Shown here one piece after another: positions 51,070-62,113 of a DNA stretch of 64,000 bases (the first letter of the stretch is position 1; each line of letters opens with the position of its first letter). Made by a program: the position numbers and the translations under genes. The notes beneath the pieces were generated by a model, which was given only the letters and a program-made list of their open reading frames with translations, made no database searches and was not told where the DNA came from. Source of the stretch: Topomyia yanbarensis (lineage: Eukaryota > Arthropoda > Insecta > Diptera > Culicidae); NCBI RefSeq assembly GCF_030247195.1, contig NC_080671.1, forward strand, positions 196,402,676-196,466,675, in the 5' to 3' direction.

Positions 51070-51879
51070 AAACCATGCTCCTCATTCTTTCATTCTGAAT
51101 CATAGTATTAATTATTTCACGGTTTCTAGCTGGAAAGAAAGTAATACTTTGAAAACCAGGTTTTTTTTCCAAAACGACAATTTGGTTTTGTAAATAAAAA
51201 TTTTACTTTCTTTTATGAGCCCTAGACGGCTTTGAGTATCAAGGAACTCATTTTTGATGTTTATTGTGACTTTTGAGTGCATCCAGAGGGCATTTCATGC
51301 ATATGCTTTTGCCATTTTTACTTCTTTTTTGAGAAAAAATGACGATTTTGGAAAATAGTGTTGCAATCCAAATTGTTATTAGCCCAAAATGGTCAGCTTT
51401 GAAAATAAACCTATGTCGATTTTATTCCATTAAACCAGTTACAGGAAATTTCAGATTTATTTTGATAAATTTATTGTTCTTGATGGATAAACGTAAATAT
51501 CTTATGAAAAGATCGCAATTTCGCAAATTGATTCATTTTGTTGAAAAAATAAATAAATTGAAATGTCGTAAAAATGATGAATTATTTTGTTGTGAGAATT
51601 TTGATTTGAAATGGTGTTTATAAACATTTTGTATTGTAAATATATTTTTGTCATTTTGTCTGTTAAGGGGGTCTTCTACTCTCATGGTTTCAAAAAATCG
51701 ATTTTTTTTCTTTGTTGAATTTCATTCTTTAAGTATCTGAGAAAACGCCACAAAAAGGATTTGATGAAAATCATATTCCTTGGCATGTTTTTGGGAACCG
51801 AAAGGTACTTTTGGGTTACTTTTGGGTCCTAAAACAATCGTGCAAATTTTTAGCTAGATTGGTGAAACTATATTTTTGC
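51070..51879. other. Intron sequence, nothing recognised
   Basis: AT-rich sequence without a supported feature. Confidence 0.5.
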
Positions 51880-52690
51880 GCTCATGGTTTTAAGTTTACA
51901 TGGGAATTCGTATGGGAGAATTGATTTTCACAAAATAATTCCCCAGGAGTCTCTCATTATCTCCTAAAAATAAATCGATATGTGGTTTTAGTAGGAAATC
52001 TAACAGTAAAACAAGGTTTTGAAGACAGCGAAACGATCTGACGCTTGTGCAAAAAGTTGTTAAGCAGAAACCGAATGATGCTTTGACGATTGATAAAAAT
52101 TCTATTTTCATAGCATCACTGCTGCTGATGGTCGAATTATATACAAAATTTTAAACTTTTTCTTATTGTGGACAAAAGAAGTCTCATTTTATTTCTAAAA
52201 ACTATTGTGAAGTGACTAAACAACTCAGATCATTGATTTGGACTCAATAAGAGAATGTCAAAGAACATTGTATATGATTCGAAAGCCAACAGCAGTGGTG
52301 CTAGAAAAAATGAATATTTTATTTATCGCCAGATCATCAATCGGTTTCTGCTTAATAACTTTTTGCACAAGCGTCAGATCGTTTCGCTGTCTTCGAGACG
52401 TTGTTATTTGTTAAATTTTCTACTAAAACCACAGATTGATTTATTTTTAGGAGGTAATGGGAGACTCCTGGAGAAATTTATTTGTGAAAATCACTTTTTT
52501 TATTTCGATTATACAGGTTTTAACCTTAAGGTCATTCGCCTCTTCGGGTTAGAAAAATCTCTTACGAAAAATTTCTAACCCTATGTGCGGGGTCGGGACT
52601 CGAATCCAGATGCGCTGCGTACAAGAAAATCACTTTTCCCATACGAATTTCCATGTAAACTTTAAACCAACAATTTGCAGGATTGTTTTG
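51880..52690. repeat. Inverted repeat with arms over 200 bp
   Basis: The left arm 51880-52112 pairs with the inverse of 52330-52498 plus 52639-52690. The arms share ATCTGACGCTTGTGCAAAAA, GGTTTTAGTAG and AGTTTACATGG. The right arm is interrupted by a SINE. It is probably a non-autonomous TIR or foldback element. Confidence 0.7.
52499..52625 (-). mobile_element. 5'-truncated tRNA-derived SINE with 13-bp target duplication
   Basis: On the minus strand this starts CTTGTACGCAGCGCATCTGG, then shows the B box GGATTCGAGTCCCGACC and a unique body with GAATGACCTTAAGG, ending in an A-rich tail. It is flanked by the perfect direct repeat GAAAATCACTTTT (52486-52498 and 52626-52638). The A box is missing, so the copy is truncated. 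The family resembles Feilai of Aedes (from memory). Confidence 0.8.
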
Positions 52691-53284
52691 GGGCCCAAAT
52701 TGCTCGGAGCAGGAACCTAATTTTTGTCCCACAATTTCATAAAAAATTAAATCATTTAACACAAATTTCTGAATTACGGAATATTTTCTATGAGGAAAGT
52801 TATTTTAATTCTAAACTATTAAAATTACCTGTTGGGATCGAAACAAGTATAAAAATATAAAAAAAATTAAGAACCATATAGAACGCGTTATTGATAATTA
52901 TTCAATCTCACGCTTGGCCAAGTTTCCTCATGTTCCCCTACTGTGACGACCAAGATATCGTCCCTGGCCTGCTAAAGCTGTCCATAATACAGCAAGTTTT
53001 CATAAATTCCAAAACTTATGAATGTTAATTAATTTGCTTTATTTTTCAATATTTGGGTACAATTGTATTAATAATACATCTAATAGGCTTGAACCAAAAC
53101 TGTTCACTTAAATGAAGAAAGCGTCCAGCACAGGAAGGGATAAATATATAGCATTTTATTTTCGTTTTGCTGACTCATGTTAAAGTTATACGAAGGTATG
53201 GTATAGCAAGCGTAGTTTTATCTAAGCCAAAAAAACGTGTTCAAGGAAGAAAAAATCTCTACAATAAAGAAAGCCTTGCGATTA
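52691..53284. other. Intron sequence, nothing recognised
   Basis: AT-rich, without a supported feature. Confidence 0.5.
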
Positions 53285-53538
53285 CACTCTGTTTTTTTAC
53301 GCGGGGGATACAGGCCACGTAAATGAATAACGCGTGAATGAAAACCGCGTAAATGAAAACCGCGTGAATTTAAAAATCCGCGTAAATTCAAAGTCCGCGT
53401 GAATGAAAACCGCATTAATTTCCAAATCCGCGTAAATGAAAACCGCGTAAATTTCAAAATCCGCGTAAATGAAGACCGCGTAAATTCAAAAATTCGCGTA
53501 AATGAAAATCGCGTAAATTCCAAAACCGCGTAAAAAAC
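53285..53538. repeat. Tandem repeat of GCGTAAATGAAAACC units
   Basis: About 15 degenerate copies of a 14-18-bp unit based on GCGTAAATGAAAACC or GCGTAAATTCAAAA. The unit is the inverse of that in the MITE at 33384, so this is a second, expanded member. The minus-strand frame through it gives a Phe-Thr-Arg repeat and is not a protein. Confidence 0.8.
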
Positions 53539-53710
53539 TTGGTTATTCTCTTATATTTTTGTGAATTATGATTATCGTCCATTATGCCTAACGTATATTA
53601 TACCAATCAACCATTATGCTTATCGTCAATTATGCCCAACGTACTTATGCCTAACGTATGTATGCCCAACGTATTTATGCCTAACATCTCGCACCCAGTA
53701 TGTGGTATGT

Positions 53711-53940
53711 TAGGGGCCATTCATAAATTACGTAACGCAAAAATTGTCCAAAATTGACTCCCTCTCCCCCCATATAACAAACTGTTACTGATTTCTCAGT
53801 CCCCCCTCCATTATTACGTAACAATGCCTTGAAAAAAAATTCTCTTCGGCAAAAACATGTTACGTAGCGTTCTTACTTACTCTCCCTCCCCAATGAGTCA
53901 CAACATGTCACAATTTGGCGTAACCGACGCCCCCCCTATT
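53711..53940. mobile_element. Harbinger-like MITE fragment
   Basis: The left end, TTA then GGGGCCATTCATAAATTACG, resembles the 41004 element. C-rich blocks and ACGTAAC motifs recur. The right end is degraded. Confidence 0.5.
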
Positions 53941-55693
53941 TAAACATTAGAAGTACCTACTTTAAAACAATAAAAGTGGACATACTTTTTCGATGCACCT
54001 GAAAAAATGAGATTGTTATGAGACTATTTTGTGACCGCCATAAAAAGAACGGAAAAAGAGAATTGATCCAACAAAATCAATTTGAGTGTTTTTAAATCTG
54101 CTAATGAATTCTTAGCATAATATAATGTACACAAATTAACCACGCACAAAAAAACGTATACATTTGCACCTGTTTCATAATACAAAAACGGTTCGATTGA
54201 AATCCTGTTGAAAAATTCATTTGCATTTTTCCAATTTAGTTCTCCTTTGCTAACGAAACAGCGAAAAACATTGTTTCGGATTTGAACTCGTGTTACGAGT
54301 GGTTTATTCTCGAATTCAGCCATTCTATGCATATGTGTCCCATGCTACTTTTCGACATTTTGTTAAGCCAAATATGATATTCCCGGGCGTAGCATTTCCC
54401 GATTTTTGCCAGATTTCTGTGCATGAACATTTTCCGTTAAAAGTAGTACAAGTGCAAGTTACAAATGAAAAGTTTGTTGGGTTTGAATGTGTAATGTTGA
54501 ATACTAAAGCTTTATTCCTCACGCCGTTTCGCTCCTAGGTACTAAAATTTTCATCTTCGGTCACATTTTTTCACAAGTGTTTATTTTGGAGCACGGGACA
54601 AATAGGCATGGAACGACTACTACTCAATTTGAAGTACTTTGTCAAAGCGCGACGGAAAAAGATTGCTCGCGCCGGTGGCAGAGGGCAACCAGATCGGATT
54701 CCGGCAATAGAACTCGTAACAGCGGAGAGTGAACTAAATCGGAAAAAACTGTTTCCGGTAAGTTTACGCGTTGCGAGCATTTCTCGTTCATTATGAAGGA
54801 ACAGTGGGAAACTGTTTCTCCTCCCGTCGGAGGGTTCGTTTTTCCGATGCCAACAGACATTCACACTTATGTAGGTATAGTTTCGTTTCCATATACATAA
54901 GTTTCAGTGCATGTGTTTGTGATGGCAGAAGAGAAATTCTTAAGGACGCACGTTTTGTATCCTTTCAACAGTAGAGTGATCCCAGGAAATGAACGCTACA
55001 TAATTTGCAATATGGGAATCTCTCATACGGACGGAGCGAACGTTCAAGGACGAATGGCTTCGATTTCCTTCTTTAATCAACAGTGTGGGTAACAAGCTTG
55101 ATTAGAGGTTTAGCTCTTGCTAGAATGATGATAGCTTGACCGTCATTGTCTGAGTTCGATTTTGCGATAAAGTTCATCTGCTGTAACATACCAGTCCGTA
55201 CTTTCAGGGAGTAGCTATTTGTGTTGGTTGTGTGGTAAGACTTATGACGGATTTTTTTCTGTATAACTTATGAAACGAGGATGGAATGCTGAGTTGCAGG
55301 AAATTTGAAGTAGCAAACGGGAAATGCAAAGAAGATCAGTTTTTTTGAATAAAACTTTTTTGTTCGGTACATTTTCCAATAAAATGGGAACTCAATTTTT
55401 ACTTTTTAGACTGCAACTTTAATCTTCCGGTGGGAGTAAGTCAGGAGTCTATAAATTGGATGCCTCCTCAGTAACGATTAGTACCAATGGAATCTTACCA
55501 GTATTTTTCAGGTTCAATACCTCGCCGAAATCAATTCGATATATACCCAACTATAATAAGCGTTCAATTCATTGATCAATTCTGAGGCGACTTGCCTGTT
55601 AAACTCACGCCAACACTGAATATAATACAGCATCGATCAGATTCCTTCTATGGACAATTACATCGCATTTTAAACAATGAGAACATCTCTTAC
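53941..55693. other. Intron sequence, nothing recognised
   Basis: End of the 11.3-kb Sema1a intron. Several open frames of 60-100 codons on both strands show no recognisable motif. Confidence 0.45.
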
Positions 55694-55837
55694 CGTACTG
55701 CATCGTTCGTACGATTTCCAAACTTCGCACCGGTTCACTAGTCGGAAGAGCATCGATTTCCTCGATGACAACCGAGGACACCTTTTTATTGGAATCCGCC
55801 GATTCCGCATTCACAGTCTTGATGATTTTTCCATGGT
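55694..55837 (-). CDS. Sema1a: Sema1a exon C (sema domain end)
   Basis: 144 nt between CGTCAG and GTAAGA. It encodes DHGKIIKTVNAESAD, VVIEEIDAL and LEIVRTMQY, matching the end of the sema domain of insect semaphorin-1A. The intron before it is only 62 bp; the one after is 11.3 kb. Confidence 0.95.
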
Positions 55838-55899
55838 CTGACGAAAAAGAAAATTAAAAATATAGACAACAGAACACTGCAACACTGGATGCAACTTAC

Positions 55900-55982
55900 C
55901 TGTACCGACAAAAATTACATCGTAGGTTTTCCCACCGGGAGTTTTGATCTGTGAATCGACGGCAATGGCGGCAAAGCGATAG
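55900..55982 (-). CDS. Sema1a: Sema1a exon B (sema domain)
   Basis: 83 nt between an acceptor ending GTTAG and the donor GTAAGT. It encodes YRFAAIAVDSQIKT and YDVIFVGT, a conserved blade of the sema propeller. The border phases match exons A and C. Confidence 0.93.
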
Positions 55983-56170
55983 CTAACGGGGTAAGTGAGA
56001 GGGAAGAAAGGCGACGGGCAAATTAGTACATTTACGCTTGACAAGGTGCGAATCGCATAATTTATGCTGGCGAAAATATATCATAACTGGTCGCTAGATT
56101 TAATTAATAGCGCTAAATTAACATAACCGAGCTAGCGCCAGATAGTGCAGAGGGGGGTTAGGGAACCTAC

Positions 56171-56316
56171 ACTGTGCTAACGCGAGTTAAAATCGGTGAA
56201 CCGAAAAATGTTGGCACATTTTCATCCATCAGTGAATGCGTCTTTTTGAAGTTGAGCGTTAAATCTGACAACGTTCGCGAGTCGTTGTGGCACGAGCCGG
56301 GTCGTGGATCCGGAAC
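56171..56316 (-). CDS. Sema1a: Sema1a exon A (sema domain)
   Basis: 146 nt, starting at a codon boundary after CACAG and ending 2 nt into a codon before GTAGGT. It encodes 48 residues including VPDPRPGSC, NDSRTL and KKTHSLMDE, typical of the late sema domain of insect semaphorin-1A. It joins exon B to read LTRVSTVYRF. It lies in none of the longer open frames and was found by reading the translated strand. Confidence 0.9.
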
Positions 56317-56989
56317 CTGTGAAGTATGCGGGAAAGAAAAAAAGAAACAATAGTAAATTAGTTTTTTTTTAAATTAATGGTGGTAGGCAGGAGTGCAGAT
56401 TAATTAGTAAGAATAATGATAAAACTTTTCGGCACTGTGCGGAACATGAAAGCTCGTTTAAGTTTGGGAGCACCAATTGTTTAAGCTTTAGCATATTACA
56501 ATAAGGATCCGCAATAAACTTTTAAACATTGCTGAATGGAATTGTTCCCTTACTCTCATTTACAAACGTGAATTGAGATTTCATGAAGCTTAATATACAA
56601 CATCAAATATTTATAAGAAAATTAAATGCGGCACTGAGTACATGTATACCATGTTTACGTCGGATGTCGTGATGATTGTAAAATTTTTCTGAAGATCTTT
56701 GAAGTTAAAAATACAATATATTTCGTAATTATCGTCCTCGAAACACGAAGAGGAATGGTGTTTTACAGATTCTTTCCTTTTTGAATTGATTCCCGAAAGC
56801 ATAATAACCAAACTCAAAAAACCAGCACTTCGTGTTCATTGGTGAGTTGATAATTATTGCGACACATTCAAACTTGTATACCTTTTTTGCTCTTGACCGA
56901 AACTACCCAAATTTTGCTGAGTTTCTTTTTAGAGAATATTGTGTACATCCGCTTGGTTGTATGTATTGCTGTCAGTAAGATTCCGAGCG
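56317..56989. other. Sema1a: Sequence upstream of Sema1a exon A, probably intron
   Basis: No further sema exon was recognised here. By inference it is part of the intron leading to exons beyond the window. Confidence 0.4.
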
Positions 56990-57083
56990 ATATGGAAGAT
57001 CAGCCAACCGTTCGCGAGAGGATTTTGTCCGCCCACATTAAAAATCCTGGATTGTTGCATCGCGCCTTTAGAAAACTAATGAA
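56990..57083 (+). pseudogene. Transposase N-terminal helix-turn-helix fragment
   Basis: The frame reads DMEDQPTVRERILSAHIKN followed by PGLLHRAFRKL, which resembles the first DNA-binding helices of Tc1/mariner-type transposases (style SHRAIAKRL). It is cut off at 57084 by the next element. The catalytic domain was not found nearby. The family call is from memory and uncertain. Confidence 0.4.
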
Positions 57084-57084
57084 T

Positions 57085-58945
57085 AGGGGAACATGGGGAG
57101 ACTTGACCAAGCGCAAAATTCTATTTTTGGCTATGGTGTCTTCTATTCGATTCTTAAATCTTTTTTCAAAAATATTTTTATACTTGTTTCGTCCCTTAAG
57201 GTAATTTTAAAAGTGTGGAATGAAAAATCCTTTCCTTACAGAAAATATTACCTGATTAAAAAAATGGGATTAAATTATGTAATTTTTTATCAAAATTTGT
57301 ATGGACATATCTACTCGACTACTAATTACTTTTAATGTACTAATATACCATCGTAATCTTTGTGAAACAGTGAAATGATTTTACATAAATTGGAACATTT
57401 TTTATTTTTTTATTAACAGATTAAGGCCGAAGTGGCCTGTGCCGTATACAAAAGATTCCTCCATTCCACTCGGTCCATGGCCGCGCGTCGCCAGCCACGC
57501 AATCTGCGAAGGGTCCGCAAATCGTCTTCCACCTGTTCGATCCATCGTGCTCGCTGCGCGCCACGTCTTCTTGTACCGGTCGGATTGCAATTGAGAACCG
57601 TTTTCATCGGGCTATTGTCCGACATTCTGGCTACGTGCCCGGCCCACCGTAGTCGTCCGATTTTCGCGGTATGACAGATGGGCGGCTCCCCCAACAGCTG
57701 ATGCAACTCATGGTTCATTCGCCGTCTCCATGTGCCGTCTTCCATCTGCACTCCACCGTAGATGGTACGCAGCACTTTCCGTTCGAAGACACCAAGTGCG
57801 CGTTGGTCCTCCACGAGCATGGTCCAGGTCTCGTGCCCGTAGAGAACTACCGGTCTAATCAGCGTCTTGTAGATGGTCAACTTCGTACAACGGCGAACTC
57901 TGTTCGACCGAAGTGTCTTGCGGAGGCCAAAGCAAGCACGATTTCCTGCCACGATGCGTCTACGAATCTCTCTGCTGGTATCATTGTCGGCGGTCACCAG
58001 TGAGCCCAAGTACACGAACTCTTCAACCACCTCGATTTCGTCGCCACCGATGCAAACTCGGAGCGGGCGGTTCTCATTCTCTTCTCGTGAACCTCTTCCT
58101 ATCATGTACTTTGTCTTCGACGTGTTGATGGCAAGTCCGACGCGCTTGGCTTCTCTTTTCAGTCTGATGTAGGCTTCCTCCATCTTCTCAAAGTTTCGTG
58201 CAATAATATCAACGTCATCGGCGAAGCCAAGTAGCTGAACGGACTTTGTGAAAATCGTACCACTCGTGTCGATCCCTGCTCTTCTTATTACACCTTCCAG
58301 CGCGATGTTGAATAACAGACACGAGAGACCATCACCTTGCCGTAACCCTCTGCGTGATTCGAAGGGACTCGAGAGCGTCCCTGAGACACGTACTACGCAC
58401 ATCACCCGATCCATCGTCGCCTTCACTAATCGCATCAGTTTGTCCGGGAATCCGTACTCGTGCATAATCTGCCATATTTGAATTTGAATTTGAATGACAT
58501 TGAACACAATAACTAATGTTGGGAGACTTGACCAGGATTTTATGGGGAGACTTGACCAAGTGGCAATTAGCTGAAGGAAGATACAAAATTCTTGATATTT
58601 ATTACGCTTTAGTATCTACTGTTAATGTTAATCACGCCATAAAAATCCCATCTCAAACATAAGTATTTATATTTTAGTATTAGTAAACAAAGTTAGCAAC
58701 AGTACGACTGATTTCGTGATGTGTGAACATTCAATGCAAGCAGTACAGTTAATCCTTAAAAAGAAATGCATTAAAAAATCCTTTTATATTTTTTGCTGCT
58801 ACCCAAAGATCTCGACAATATGGAAAAAAATAATTACAGTATGTTTTATGTCATTATTTTTTGTCATGATTTTTCAAAATTCTCTTGGTCAAGTCTCCCC
58901 ACGCCTTGGTCAAGTCTCCCCGCAGTGGGGAGCCTTGACCAAAAA
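57085..58945. mobile_element. Element with repeated GGGGAGACTTGACCAAG, split by an RTE LINE
   Basis: The left side begins GGGGAACATGGGGAGACTTG after TA. The motif GGGGAGACTTGACCAA or close variants recurs near 57094, 58520 and 58544, and inverted near 58885, 58908 and 58922. The RTE LINE lies between the two halves. The motif resembles the ends of the 34371 TIR element, so they are probably relatives. The right terminus is unclear. Confidence 0.5.
57413..58507 (-). mobile_element. 5'-truncated RTE-clade LINE reverse transcriptase
   Basis: A single 364-codon open frame without stops. It starts inside the reverse transcriptase palm and contains GLRQGDGLSCLLFNIALE, the active-site motif FADDVDIIA and a thumb region (INTSKTKYMIG). 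An RTE-like C-terminus follows (LRWAGHVARMSDN and RRRGAQRARWIEQVEDDLR). The first RT motifs and the endonuclease are missing, typical of 5' truncation. The 3' end (about 57390) is A-rich on the coding strand. A short TTGAAT repeat marks the 5' junction at 58478-58495. The unbroken frame suggests a fairly young insertion. Confidence 0.85.
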
Positions 58946-59684
58946 AAAAACGAGCTCAGAAAAACTTTTGTAACTTTGCGAAAATTAAATTAAAAATTCT
59001 GCAAAAATTCAAATTTTGCAAATTCATGAAGACGCACAATAACGTTGCACATTACATCTCAATGACTTTTGAAGGATTGAAGGCCTTTTTAGAGATTTAT
59101 GCAGTTTTAGCTGAAAACCTGGTCAAGTATCAAAATAAAGTTTTGATACTATCATTCCGTATCGTTTTGGAACTTGACCTTCTTTTTCAACAGAATTTGC
59201 AGCCGATTCTTAGTGTACATGACAATAACGGGGCTAGTGCGACGATGCTACTGATCACTACAAATATTTCCTGGATGAGTTCTGCAATTGTGACGAATGG
59301 TTTGTGAGACCAGCAGCTTACCCTCTGAACCGCCAAAGCAGGGATCATTTCTAGTTTTCCTAAAACAAGATAATATGTCTCCAATTTCATTTAGAAGGTT
59401 GAAATTTATGATTTTTATTTATACTCAGGTTATGCTAAGACACACTTCGAGCTAGAAATTGTATAACTATTGAATATGGCTCACGTGGCCGTCTGACAGA
59501 CCGCACGGGAATTTTTAGAAAACCAGAACCGGTTCTCTGACCTGACCAACAAGTATAGTTAAACAATCTTGAATAATTTCCCGATCATTTGCAAGTGGTT
59601 TAGTTTAAATCGGTAGAAAATTGAGAAAACCAGAGCAAAATAAACACATAAACTTTAAAGTCAGAAGTACTTCGAAGACGAAAT
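58946..59684. other. Sequence without recognised feature
   Basis: AT-rich; a 93-codon open frame at 59026-59307 shows no known motif. Confidence 0.45.
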
Positions 59685-60096
59685 TTTTTCCCCCAGCTGC
59701 CCAACACCGCCTTTTGACGGGGTAAGTTCTTTAGCCCATAAGTTTAGTTACAAGTTAGTACAAGACCAAATTTCAATTCTACGGCAAAGTACTATTGTAA
59801 ACAAACTTACCAATAATTTTTTTATTGAAAACTGCAAAATGTGAGATAATTTTCCAATTGAATTGTATTACCACATGCAAAATATTTTTTTCTCGTTTTC
59901 GTCGAATTTCCAACTTTCAACTCAAATATCATTTTATATCATGATTTCAACAAGCAGATAACGTATTTGTATGATAGGTGGGAACGTTTTGAAGAGGTTT
60001 CAGCTGAGTTGACAACACAAAATCGTATATTTTAGATTTTACAGCGATTCTACTGAACCCCGCCAAAAGACGGGGTTGGGCAGCAGAGGGTTAAAG
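59685..60096. mobile_element. TTAA-type MITE, about 410 bp
   Basis: The right end, read inward, is TTAACCCTCTGCTGCCCAAC followed by CCCGTCTTTTGGCGGGG. The left end has CAGCTGCCCAACACCG and CCTTTTGACGGGG, an inverted near-copy. TTAA is intact on the right only. The start CCCT resembles piggyBac-type MITE ends. Confidence 0.6.
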
Positions 60097-60119
60097 TAAA
60101 GAGCATTTTTTTTTCTCTC

Positions 60120-61260
60120 AAAGAGAATTGCTCTCTGGACTCCCTAGAAATGGGTGGCATGTTTCTTTTCGATCGATGCTGTCAGTTCAATCGAAGATGG
60201 CGTCGAAACAGCAAGCACTCCGCGAGCCTATTGTACGGTTTTGCGAAATTGGTCATCGTGAAAAAAAGTTTACGGTAGACCACCTTCGAGACGAAAACGT
60301 GCCAGTGACTACAGTTTACCGGATCCTGGCATCCCTGGGCGTGGAGCAGAAGGTCTGTAGCGGCCGTCCGGCGAGGATAATGACGTAGAAGAAGAAGAAG
60401 AAGAAGAAGAAAGAAGCGTTGAAAAGCTGTTCGACAACAAGGACGGAACGAGTTTGTGTGACGCCGGCGGAAAATATCACTGCTCTCATACCTTGATTTA
60501 CCAAAACCTCAAGATGGAGGACATCATCTGTCGGAAGAAGACTCGGTCCCCCGAGTACACGAACGAGCAGATGGCGATCGTGAATTCGCAGTGCCGGTGG
60601 ATGACGAAGAACTACCGCGGTACGTCGTTCGTGCTAGTCGACGAAAGTTACTTTTCACTCAAAGACCCACATTCCAGGAAATGACTGGTTCCAGCGACAA
60701 GTCGGCCACACCCCCCGAAGTAAAATATAAGCCTGAGCATAAGTTTGAAAAAAGTTATGCTATACATCGCCATATCGGACAGAGGAATTTCAAATCCGTA
60801 GTTCAAGCCGAGCCATCAATCAACAAGTGTACCAGGAGGAGTGTCTTGAGAAAATTCTTTTGCCGCTCTTGAAGGAGGATCATGTGGATGGGAAGTACGT
60901 CTTCTGGCCGGACAAGGCGTCTTCCCATTACGCCAAGAAGGCGCTGGAGTATCTTGAGCAGGAAAAGATACCGTACGTGCCGAAAGAAAGGAACCCGATC
61001 AACTTGCCCCAGTTCCGTCCCATTGAGGATTTTTTCGGCTTCATCAGTGCCCAAAAAAATTAGCGGGCCAAGGATACGAAGATTTTGACCATCAGGATCC
61101 GGAATTGTATCCGGAAGATGGACGTCAGTGCCGTACAGCGCTCTTGTGAGATCACCGCGACTAAGTTGCGTAGTACGGCTGACCAAGGCTCCTACTCCAA
61201 TATTCATTGACGTTTTTTGAAGAATAAGCATTGCTTTTAATGAAAAAATACTGAATTCGT
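60120..61260 (+). pseudogene. Broken DD37E mariner-like transposase
   Basis: The transposase reads from ATG at 60194, with helix-turn-helix sequence (FTVDHLRDENVPVTTVYRIL) and GRP (SGRPARI). A (GAA)n expansion follows at 60388-60412. The catalytic core in shifted frames contains the first Asp in FVLVDESYF near 60640, the second in WPDKASSHYAKKALEYL near 60915 and Glu in FRPIEDFFG near 61025. The second Asp and the Glu are separated by 37 residues, the DD37E signature described for mosquito ITm elements. Stops and several frame changes make it inactive. Terminal repeats were not resolved. Confidence 0.8.
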
Positions 61261-61995
61261 TGAAAAAATTATTAAAAAAAAATATTTTTTATTGAACACC
61301 CATTATGTGTCAACCTTGGCTTTGGTTGTATTTGGGCTGATACGGTCGATTCTTGTGATTGTGTTAGTACCAAACAAAACCATCCGGGATTCTGGCTGGT
61401 TTCTATTGGTATTGTGGCTAGTTTCTGCCGGAATTTAGGAAGAAAGCAGCCGGAATCAAGCATTTTTGGCTTGGTTGGTTGGATTGAATAATAACATATT
61501 TGAAAATGGATGCGATGACTTGTACCGGACTGTCAACTTAGGTACCTGGTTTCGATTTAGGTCCATTCCTCGACTCCGGGACAAATCACGGAACAAGATC
61601 AGTTCATGGATCCGGACCAGTTCCCGGATCTAACCCACCTCTTTTCCCCTTCCAGGTCCGAACCAGAGCCAGGCCCAGGCTTGGTGTCTGGATCCGGGAA
61701 GTTCGGACACGTGGATCCAAACCTTCTTGCTTCCTGTACATTAAGGAAAGGACTGTTTATATTTAGTCCAGTCGCTACCTTTTTGTTCATGTCCAGATAG
61801 AAAAGAGATTCCAGATAGAAAAGACAACTATATTTAGTCAAGCAATTATTATTCTATTTATATATATTGTATGTAATGTTTTAGCGAATTACCAGTCTAC
61901 GTTTGAAGTAGACAATTTGAAAGAGCGCGGATATTACCCTGCCAGGCCCTGGCAATTGTACGACCGGTTCTACTTACAGATCCGCTGAACAACAC
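61261..61995. other. Sequence without recognised gene
   Basis: A stretch near 61560-61720 repeats GGATCCGG or GATCCGGA motifs and is likely an old repeat; it is not assigned. Confidence 0.4.
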
Positions 61996-61999
61996 TTAA

Positions 62000-62113
62000 C
62001 CTTCCGTCAGTCGCACTAGTGCACTGAATGCACGCTGCTCTGAAAATCTAGCGAAATCGTCTTAGGGCACCAGCGGCTGCTCGTTCAGTGGACCAAGCGC
62101 GACTTCCGGAGGG
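62000..62113. mobile_element. 114-bp MITE, inverted relative of 43084
   Basis: The left flank is TTAA and the right flank TTAG (one change). The ends CCTTCCGTCAGTCGC and, inverted, CCCTCCGGAAGTCGC match. The interior in inverse orientation shares GATTTCGCTAGA and GCTGGTGC with the 43084 element. Same family, more diverged. Confidence 0.65.

Noticed and set aside
53218..53523. Minus-strand Phe-Thr-Arg repeat protein
   Set aside because: It is the translation of the GCGTAAATGAAAACC tandem repeat and has no independent support.
53285..53538. CRISPR-like array
   Set aside because: Units are contiguous degenerate repeats without unique spacers, in a eukaryotic intron.
61606..61841. Pro/Gly-rich proteins on both strands
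   Set aside because: The sequence is a palindromic GGATCCGG-rich repeat, so both strands stay open by composition.
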